The translations under genes and the position numbers were made by a program. The notes under the pieces were generated by a model. The model did no database searches. It was not told the origin of the DNA and was given only the letters and a program-made list of their open reading frames with translations. Shown here in pieces: positions 44,207-50,295 of a DNA stretch of 50,295 nucleotides (positions are counted from its first letter, which is position 1; every line of letters starts with the position of its first letter). The DNA comes from Prochlorococcus sp. AG-409-P19 (GTDB lineage: Bacteria; Cyanobacteriota; Cyanobacteriia; PCC-6307; Cyanobiaceae): contig QCKO01000007.1 in NCBI GenBank assembly GCA_003215315.1, forward strand, positions 1 to 50,295. The letters run 5' to 3'.

Positions 44207-45600
44207 CTATTAAAAGCTTTATTTAGATTTGGTTGATCTTTCCAGGGGGACATGATGAATAATCCAAGACCAATAAGTGCTGAAGGTATTAATCCCATGC
44301 ATATTCTGATAGTGGTTAATGCAGTCTCTGGTTGAGAGACGCATTCTATTGCCACTTCGCAAGTTGTGGATGATTGATATCCCGCAAAAGATAGAAGTAA
44401 TCCAAGGATTTGAACACTAAGACCTATACCTATTTTTTGAATGAGAACCATCCATGCCGTATATATTCCTGATGGCTTTTCTGGGTCTTGATCAATGGCA
44501 TCAGGCAGCAGTGACCAAGGAATAAGATAAGCAGTTGACGCCCCAAACCCAACAATAAAAATTGTGAGTAATAGAATTAGTAATTTTAGATTTTCAATAT
44601 TTAAAAATAACAAGTTATTTATTTGAAAATTATTATTTAATGGTGGAAGAACCATTGCGATTAAGCAAGCTATTATCCATATTATTCCTCCTTTATATAA
44701 AGCTTTGATTCTGCCAAATTTATTTGAATAAAGACTCCATACCTGTAGACCTATGAGAGCACTTATTTGAAAGGGGACGGGTATCCATTTTGAAATCTCA
44801 ATTGGGACATTCATGACTTGTTCTAAGTAGATCAAAGAGACTGTCTGCATTAATTGAAGTCCACACCATAAAAGCAAATAAAGTCCGATAATTCTTAGAA
44901 AAAGCTTATTATTTATTATTCTCTTTATTTGCCTATTAAATGGTTCAGTTTCTTGAGAAGGCCTCCTTGCTGTCTTGGCATAAGGTGCTAGTCCCCAGCA
45001 GGATATCAAGGTTGCTATTGTAGCAATTAGACCAGTGATTCTTCCCATCCAAAGATAACCATTATCCCCATTAGATAACAAACCTGCAGCTACAATTAGT
45101 CCAGTTAATCCAGCTAAGATTGATCCTGTAAAGCGTGCTGCATTTAGCCTTGTTCTTATAGCTGTTTTTGTTGTGAGTTCAGTAGATAAGGCTGCAAAAG
45201 GTAGATTTACACATGTATAAGCAGTCATTAAAAAAATTGCAGTAAAAATGTAATAAGCAGTTTTTTCTTTTGTATCTCCAGGGGGTATCCACCACATTGC
45301 TGCAAGACTTATCCCTAGCGGTACTGCTGCTGAAAACATCCAAGGAAGTCTTGGCCCCCATCTGGATTTTGTATGGTCACTCATCCATCCAATTAAAGGA
45401 TCATTAAATGCATCCCATATTTTTATAACCATTAAGATTGAGCCTGCAATGAAAGCGGGCAAGCCTGCTGAACTAATAAAAAAAGGAAAAAGATAAAACC
45501 CAAGTTGAGTTGCTGCTAGTCCTGTCCCTGCATCTCCCATGCCATAGGAGAGCATTAACCTTAGGCGATTTTGCTTTATTAGCTTTAGAGACTGCTTCAA
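44203..45600 (-). CDS. GPH/MFS_2-family cation symporter
   Basis: 465 aa, twelve predicted membrane helices. It belongs to the glycoside-pentoside-hexuronide (MelB-like, MFS_2) family. The cation-site motif is retained as KIWDAFNDPLIGWMSD with Asp63 and Asp67, matching MelB Asp55 and Asp59, followed by SRWGPRLPWM. The family carries sugars, but animal MFSD2A shows that it can also carry lysophospholipids. Here the gene overlaps mlaE by 4 nt in an operon ending in plsY, so a lipid or lysolipid substrate is a reasonable inference. Sugar transport remains possible. Confidence 0.88.
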   Translation of the reverse strand: MKQSLKLIKQNRLRLMLSYGMGDAGTGLAATQLGFYLFPFFISSAGLPAFIAGSILMVIKIWDAFNDPLIGWMSDHTKSRWGPRLPWMFSAAVPLGISLAAMWWIPPGDTKEKTAYYIFTAIFLMTAYTCVNLPFAALSTELTTKTAIRTRLNAARFTGSILAGLTGLIVAAGLLSNGDNGYLWMGRITGLIATIATLISCWGLAPYAKTARRPSQETEPFNRQIKRIINNKLFLRIIGLYLLLWCGLQLMQTVSLIYLEQVMNVPIEISKWIPVPFQISALIGLQVWSLYSNKFGRIKALYKGGIIWIIACLIAMVLPPLNNNFQINNLLFLNIENLKLLILLLTIFIVGFGASTAYLIPWSLLPDAIDQDPEKPSGIYTAWMVLIQKIGIGLSVQILGLLLSFAGYQSSTTCEVAIECVSQPETALTTIRICMGLIPSALIGLGLFIMSPWKDQPNLNKAFNR

Positions 45601-45689
45601 TCTATTTGAAATGGGGGGGTGGCAAGGTAATAATGGAAGGGTGCTTTAACAAACCAAACTTTATTTGAGGGTCTGGTTAGTTTCATGGC

Positions 45690-45759
<70 letters not shown>

Positions 45760-45760
<1 letters not shown>

Positions 45761-47832
45761 TAGAAATCAATTTTAAACTTTAATTTATTAGAAAATTCAT
45801 TTGCAAGCAAAAGGACAAGACTTCTGCTCTCAAGTTTGATTTTATTTTGATTTGAAATGGGTTTCTTGGGTATTCCTTTTGTTGTTGATGATGAGGTATC
45901 TATTATCTTCTTCCATGGTGAAATAGCTGAAGGGAGAGCAAATTCCATTGGTTCTTTATATGCATTTAATCCGAGCCACATCACAGAACCTCTATCACTT
46001 AAGTTTATGCTATAGCTTATTGTGTGAGACCAACTGCTCCAGTCAGGCTGATTGATTTTTACGCCATGCCATTCAAGCCAAAAATCTTTAAGAAGTAGGT
46101 CTGGATTTTTTGGTGATGATTCATGTATGTAGCTAGGGCTGAATAATTCAGGAAGGCTTTTTCTTATTAGTATTAATTTACTGACAAACCTTTTTAAGTC
46201 TAAATCACAATCAGCAGGGTCCCAAATCATCCAACCTAAAATATTATCTTGACACCAAGTATTATTATTACCGCCTTGGCTTCTTCCCACTTCATCTCCC
46301 ATTAATATCATTGGGATTCCCGGTGAGAGAATAAGAGAAGACAGAAGGTTCTTTCTTTGTCTTTTTCTTAAATCTATTATTTTTTTGTTACTACAAGGAC
46401 CTTCTATACCATGATTCCAATTGTTATTATGGTTTTCTCCATCTCTATTGCTTTCACCATTAGCAAGATTATGTTTTACATTATAGGTAACTAAATCATT
46501 CAAGGTGAATCCATCATGTGAAGTTATAAAGTTAATAGAAAATTCATGAGCTATTCTTGGTTTTTCATAAAGACAAGGGTTACCAATTAATCTATCTTTT
46601 AAAGGCCAAGTAGTATTTTTATCCCCTTTCCAAAACTTCCTAATATCATCGCGAAAATGTCCATTCCATGTTCTAAATCGTTTAGCAGGAAAGTCACTCA
46701 ATCTATAAAGTCCTCCACAATCCCACGGCTCACTGATTAATTTTAGATCGCTTAATTGTGGGTCAGCTTCTATGTCTTCAAAAATAGGAGGTTTATCTAA
46801 AGGCTTTAAATCATCACCTCTGCTTAATGAAATACCTAAATCAAACCTGAATCCATCTACACCTAATTCTAATGCCCAACATCTCATTGACTCTATAATT
46901 AAATTCCTAACAAGTGGGCGATTTGCTGCAATAGTATTTCCACATCCAGTTACATCTTGAAAGTTACCACTTTTATCTTGGTGATAATAAAAAGAATCCC
47001 CAAAACCTTTCCAACTTAAGCAAGGTCCATTCTCACCTGCTTCGGTAGTGTGATTATAAACAACATCTATTAATACTTCTAACCCATTGTCATGACATGC
47101 TTCGACAAGTTTACGAAACTGATCCCTTGCTGATAAGGGATCTTCATCGGCAACAAAGTCCTGGTGAGGTGTAAACCAGTTAATTGGACTATAACCCCAA
47201 TAATTATTAAGACCTTTTGGTGAGTCGGAAGTGTCAAAGGCAAATACTGGTAAGAGTTCAATTGTTGTTATGCCTAGAGATTTTAAATAGGGTATTTTAT
47301 TGATTAAACCTAGAAATGTGCCTTTTTTTTCTAACTCGATATTTGTATTTTTGGTGAAGCCTTTAATATGTAATTCGTAAATTATTGTTTTAGTCCAAGG
47401 ATGCTTTGGTCTTGGATGAGAGTTGAAGTTGAATTTATTTCTTTCACAAACAACACCTTTTAAATTATTATTTTCTTTGTCAATATTTTCGCTTTTTTTA
47501 TTCCTTAAGTAATTGTTCCAACCAATAATTGCTCTTGCACAAGGATCTATTAATTCTATATTTGAAGAATTTCTTTTCGTGTTTTTGCAATTCTCAAATA
47601 CTCTGTATGCATAAATGCAACCTGCTTTTAATCCTTCTATTTCAATATGCCAATAATCACCAGATCGGTTTTGTTCTTTAAGGGGAATAATCTCGATTGG
47701 CTTTTGTTGATTTTTCTTGAAAAGAAGAAGCTCTATTCGTTTAGCTTTTGGCGCAGCTAAGGAAAAATTTACCCCTCTCGAGGTTATTGAGCTTCCAAGT
47801 GGCCAGGGTGAGCCTGAAAGGACTTTTCTCAA
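45760..47832 (-). CDS. glgX: Glycogen debranching enzyme (isoamylase type)
   Basis: 690 aa GH13 enzyme. An N-terminal CBM48 domain (GSPWPLGSSITSRGVNFSLA) precedes the catalytic barrel. The region I motif is VLIDVVYNHT, region II is DGFRFDLGISLS (nucleophile Asp), region III LISEPWDCGG (acid Glu), and region IV FITSHDGFTLND (transition-state Asp). It hydrolyses alpha-1,6 branches of limit-dextrin glycogen, consistent with glycogen storage. It is monocistronic, converging on tRNA-Gly. Confidence 0.94.
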
Positions 47833-47908
47833 GGCTTTCTATCCTTCAAGCTAGATCTTTAATTACCATCAAAACTAACTTAGTTGGTTCATTTGTTTTA
47901 ACAATGCT

Positions 47909-48574
47909 ATGGAGATGAGTTTGTCTTCAGAAAAAAATTTTTCTGCTAAAAAGCTTAAAAAGGGACTTTGGGTCTTTCCGCCTAATAAAAGCTGCAATTT
48001 TAGTAATTCTTGGTGGGTCGAAACAGGCTCTGATCCGGTTTTAATTGACTGCCCTTCATTTTCCAATGAAGTAATAGAAGAATTAAAAAAAATGTCTTAT
48101 GGGAGAAAAGCTACCATTTTGCTGACGAACAAAGAATCTCATGGCGATATTGTCGACATACAAGATCAGATGGATTGGCCCGTCTTAATACAAGAACAAG
48201 AGGCTTATTTATTGCCAACTGTAAACCGGTTGAAATCTTTTTCTGAAGGTCATGTCACGTCTTCTGGATTGAGGCTTCTGTGGACCCCAGGACCTACGCC
48301 AGGAAGTTGTGTGATATTTGTTCCTCCTCCCATAAATGTGCTGTTCTGCGGACGTTTGTTAATTCCTATTGCGTCCAACAAATTATCTGTCTTTAGAACT
48401 AAAAAGACATTTCATTGGACTAGCTATGAAAAAAGTGTGAGAAAATTGCGCGACTGGCTACCTCGAGAACCATTGCCGCTATTGGCTTCTGGGATTTCGT
48501 TGCGCCCTTCGTCGCATGCGAAACTTTGGTCCATTGAAGAGTGTGATTTGTTAGAAGAATCAAAATTTCCCTAA
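47909..48574 (+). CDS. Metallo-beta-lactamase-fold protein lacking the zinc motif
   Basis: 221 aa. The order of strands follows the MBL fold: SWWVETGSDPVLIDCP, then ILLTNKESHGDIVDIQ where H-x-H-x-D-H should be, and LLWTPGPTPGSCVIFV where a GHTPGS is normal, then VLFCGRLLIP for the usual metal Asp strand. Only one His of the first motif remains (ESHGDI), and the second motif His is Pro. It is probably not a zinc hydrolase; a binding or scaffold role is possible. ATG 47909 is chosen; ATG 47915 is an alternative. It is divergent from glgX, 76 bp away. Confidence 0.75.
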   Translation: MEMSLSSEKNFSAKKLKKGLWVFPPNKSCNFSNSWWVETGSDPVLIDCPSFSNEVIEELKKMSYGRKATILLTNKESHGDIVDIQDQMDWPVLIQEQEAYLLPTVNRLKSFSEGHVTSSGLRLLWTPGPTPGSCVIFVPPPINVLFCGRLLIPIASNKLSVFRTKKTFHWTSYEKSVRKLRDWLPREPLPLLASGISLRPSSHAKLWSIEECDLLEESKFP

Positions 48575-48723
48575 CATTTTCTTGTATAAAGCTTTATGCC
48601 ACAGGCCCTTTGGGTTGCAGGCAGGTGATTTGCTCCATACCATTAGCGCGATTGAGTTTTTTTGGTAACTAAATCCTTTATTGGTTTTTGTTCCTAACAC
48701 TCTCTGCTACATACACCTTTCCA

Positions 48724-48999
48724 ATGAACAAAGCAGATCTGGTCAACCTAGTTGCAGCTCGTACAGAGCTGACTAAGACAGATGTCTCTCTGGTAGTTGA
48801 TGCCGCCATAGAAACAATTATTGACTCTGTAGTGGAGGGCAAGAAAGTCTCCATTCTGGGCTTCGGTTCTTTCGAACCACGTGACCGCTCAGCAAGACAG
48901 GGTCTTAATCCTAAAACGGGTGAAAAGATCAAAATCCCAGCTAAGCGTGTTCCAGCGTTTACTGCAGGGAAATTATTTAAGGATCGAGTTCAAGGATAA
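48724..48999 (+). CDS. HU-family nucleoid DNA-binding protein
   Basis: 91 aa from ATG 48724 (MNKADLVNLVAARTELTK); the upstream open frame is not HU-like. The helical N-terminus and the DNA-binding arm (ILGFGSFEPRDRSARQGLNPKTG to RVPAFTAGKLFKD) are canonical. It is small and basic and forms dimers that bend and compact DNA. It is followed by a strong hairpin at 49037-49078. The upstream 149 bp contain its promoter. Confidence 0.97.
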   Translation: MNKADLVNLVAARTELTKTDVSLVVDAAIETIIDSVVEGKKVSILGFGSFEPRDRSARQGLNPKTGEKIKIPAKRVPAFTAGKLFKDRVQG

Positions 49000-49036
49000 G
49001 GTCTCCTTAACCTTTGAAACTATTTATGAATGATTG

Positions 49037-49078
49037 AGGGATTCTCCTTTAAGTTGAATCCCTTGATATTTATTTTTG
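49037..49078 (+). terminator. Intrinsic terminator after the HU gene
   Basis: AGGGATTC (49037-49044) and GAATCCCT (49056-49063) form a perfect 8-bp stem with an 11-nt loop. It is followed on the plus strand by a T-rich tract (TGATATTTATTTTT). It lies 38 bp past the HU stop, as expected for its terminator. Confidence 0.65.
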
Positions 49079-49187
49079 CCCCATGCTTAATAGCATGGAG
49101 CAATTTTTTCTTTTAATTTTTAATTCAACAATCTTTTGTTGGCTTTATATAAAACTTATTCGGGATCTTTATTTTTTTATTAAAAAA

Positions 49188-49535
49188 ATGCTGATTAAAT
49201 ATAAACAAATAAGTTGTTTTTATAATTTCTTATTTGTTTGCGTAACCTTCTTCTCATTTTTTGTTCTTCCCACTTTCAGTCAAAATAATGATTTGATTAA
49301 TCTAGTAAAGAAATGTTTTAAAAAGTCAGATTTGTACTTGTGCCAATTAGCTTTGAAGCAAATTAATACTTTACAGGTCAAATCAGCAAATCTTAAAGAT
49401 TACTCTTGCCAGACTCTTTTGCTTGGAGTCGAAGCAAATATTATTTTAAGCATGAATAAAAAATCAAGTAAATATCAACGTTACAGTATGCTCGATCAGG
49501 TTAAAGGATCTTGCGTTGAAAAATATTATAAATAG
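49188..49535 (+). CDS. Exported small Cys-containing protein, function unknown
   Basis: 115 aa from ATG 49188. The frame is open back to 49083, but ATG 49188 gives a textbook signal sequence: basic MLIKYKQ, hydrophobic NFLFVCVTFFSFFVLP, then a TFSQ cleavage-like site. The mature part of about 85 residues has four cysteines (KKCFKK, YLCQL, YSCQT, GSCVEKYYK) that may form two disulfides. It is probably periplasmic or lumenal. No family is recognised. The starting methionine is uncertain. Confidence 0.55.
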   Translation: MLIKYKQISCFYNFLFVCVTFFSFFVLPTFSQNNDLINLVKKCFKKSDLYLCQLALKQINTLQVKSANLKDYSCQTLLLGVEANIILSMNKKSSKYQRYSMLDQVKGSCVEKYYK

Positions 49536-49559
49536 GTACCCAAGTTGATTTTTCTATTT

Positions 49560-49585
49560 ATTGTATGAGTCTCAGATCATACAAT
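49560..49585. repeat. 9-bp inverted repeat ATTGTATGA-N8-TCATACAAT
   Basis: Perfect arms at 49560-49568 and 49577-49585 are separated by 8 nt. It lies 25 bp after the exported Cys protein and 90 bp before the next small gene. No T-tract follows on either strand, so it fits a symmetric protein-binding site or a weak RNA hairpin better than an intrinsic terminator. Confidence 0.45.
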
Positions 49586-49675
49586 GTGAAAATCTAGGAC
49601 AATAATTTAATTTTGCTGTTTTAAGTACCTAGAAGAATTCATAATAAGAATGATTATATAGTTATTTAAAGAAGC

Positions 49676-49951
49676 ATGGGTTCTAAAGATCCAAAGTCTC
49701 CAAATTCAAAAGGTAAGGCTAGTAATTCAGAGAAGACTAAGTCTAAGGGGAGAAAATTCTCAAACCCCCAAGATCCAGATGTTCTAGTTAATTTGCCTGC
49801 AGGGTTGAAATATAAAGTTCCTGGGAAAAAACAGAGAGTAATCATAGGTTCGATTGTTATAGGCCTAAATGTACTTTTAGTAATTAGTGTTGTTGTTTAT
49901 TTTTACAGCCCAGCATTTCAAGAGTTTATCTATAATTTTGGTAGAAATTAA
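49676..49951 (+). CDS. Small single-pass membrane protein, function unknown
   Basis: 91 aa. A Ser/Lys-rich disordered N-terminus (1-33, SKGKASNSEKTKSKGRKF) and a proline-containing linker (DPDVLVNLPAGLKYKVPGK) precede one membrane helix (about 55-77, VIIGSIVIGLNVLLVISVVVYFY) and a short amphipathic tail. This predicts a cytoplasmic basic domain anchored in the plasma or thylakoid membrane. It is conserved-looking but not a family I can name. It is on the same strand as its neighbours on both sides. Confidence 0.7.
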   Translation: MGSKDPKSPNSKGKASNSEKTKSKGRKFSNPQDPDVLVNLPAGLKYKVPGKKQRVIIGSIVIGLNVLLVISVVVYFYSPAFQEFIYNFGRN

Positions 49952-50113
49952 ATAACTAGGTCTGATCCCTGCCTGATTTGCTTATATGAAGGATGCTTTC
50001 AGCATCTGTTAAGTGTATAAAAATGAATTTTGCATAAGTTGAGGAGAATTTTTGGTTGGTTACTACCCTTCTTGTCTTAATCTTCTTTTATTCCACTATT
50101 TTGGAGGTCGGGG

Positions 50114-50290
50114 ATGAGTTATCAAAATAACGAAACCCCAGAAAAAGGAAAGGTACCACCACAAAGGAAAACCACTTTAAAGTGGGGTAGTGATGGTGAG
50201 CTTTCTGCAGTAGATATGGCTCGCATTCTCGATAGGCTGCAAAACTCTAAGTTGACTGAATGTGAGATTTTTAAGGATAACCAAAATTAG
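50114..50290 (+). CDS. 58-aa hydrophilic protein, function unknown
   Basis: ORF of 58 codons. A Shine-Dalgarno GGAGG (50103-50107) is 6 nt before the ATG. The N-terminus is disordered (NNETPEKGKVPPQRK), followed by TLKWGSDGELSAVDMARILD and a helical C-terminus with one Cys. The strong ribosome-binding site and non-random composition support a genuine gene that just fits before the window end. The function is unknown. Confidence 0.65.
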   Translation: MSYQNNETPEKGKVPPQRKTTLKWGSDGELSAVDMARILDRLQNSKLTECEIFKDNQN

Positions 50291-50295
50291 TTAAC

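Overview
The window looks like chromosome of a marine picocyanobacterium, most likely a low-light type Prochlorococcus. The DNA is AT-rich and gene-dense with very short spacers. kaiB and kaiC are present, but no kaiA lies upstream of them. There are several cyanobacteria-restricted proteins (a DUF1825 protein, DUF3086 and DUF3119 proteins, a photosystem II-type S4 protein, NblS/Ycf26 and cyanobacterial Omp85). The strain assignment is inference from gene content and order; no database was searched.

Layout. 1-7.4 kb: a TPR/oxygenase protein, an orphan SdhA-like flavoprotein and a GarR-type dehydrogenase on the minus strand, then a small conserved protein, an EamA exporter and a potassium channel on the plus strand. 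7.4-9.8 kb: the accessory-looking part, with an 11-residue-repeat protein, three small unknown or weakly assigned proteins and a 580-bp sparse stretch. 9.8-17.4 kb: murD, a 51-aa Cys-rich peptide, tRNA-Val(GAC), an S4 protein, a membrane protein, then serA, prmA, a 2Fe-2S ferredoxin and two small proteins. These end at a very strong bidirectional hairpin at 17.4 kb. 17.4-22.5 kb: a pentapeptide protein, rnz, a SpoIID-like protein, truB, a methyltransferase and rpmA/rplU.

23.2-29.5 kb: kaiBC, facing the sensor kinase gene nblS. nblS is tightly coupled behind purD, and purC diverges from purD. 29.5-35.8 kb: an outer-membrane cluster of Omp85/BamA, lpxC, fabZ, lpxA and lpxB, followed by an exported msrA. 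35.9-41.4 kb: a small protein, pepA, a GIY-YIG protein, a 681-bp spacer, then the DUF1825 gene, tyrS and pyrF. 41.3-45.6 kb: a tight minus-strand operon of GPH/MFS_2 symporter, MlaE permease, DUF3119, DUF3086 and plsY, which reads as a membrane-lipid trafficking unit. 45.7-50.3 kb: tRNA-Gly(UCC), glgX, a metallo-beta-lactamase-like protein that has lost its zinc motif, an HU protein and three small proteins.

Most of the window is housekeeping. The points most worth a second look are the lipid-trafficking operon, the loss of kaiA together with an altered KaiC tail, the hendecad-repeat minisatellite gene, the zinc-motif-less MBL protein and several small unannotated peptides.
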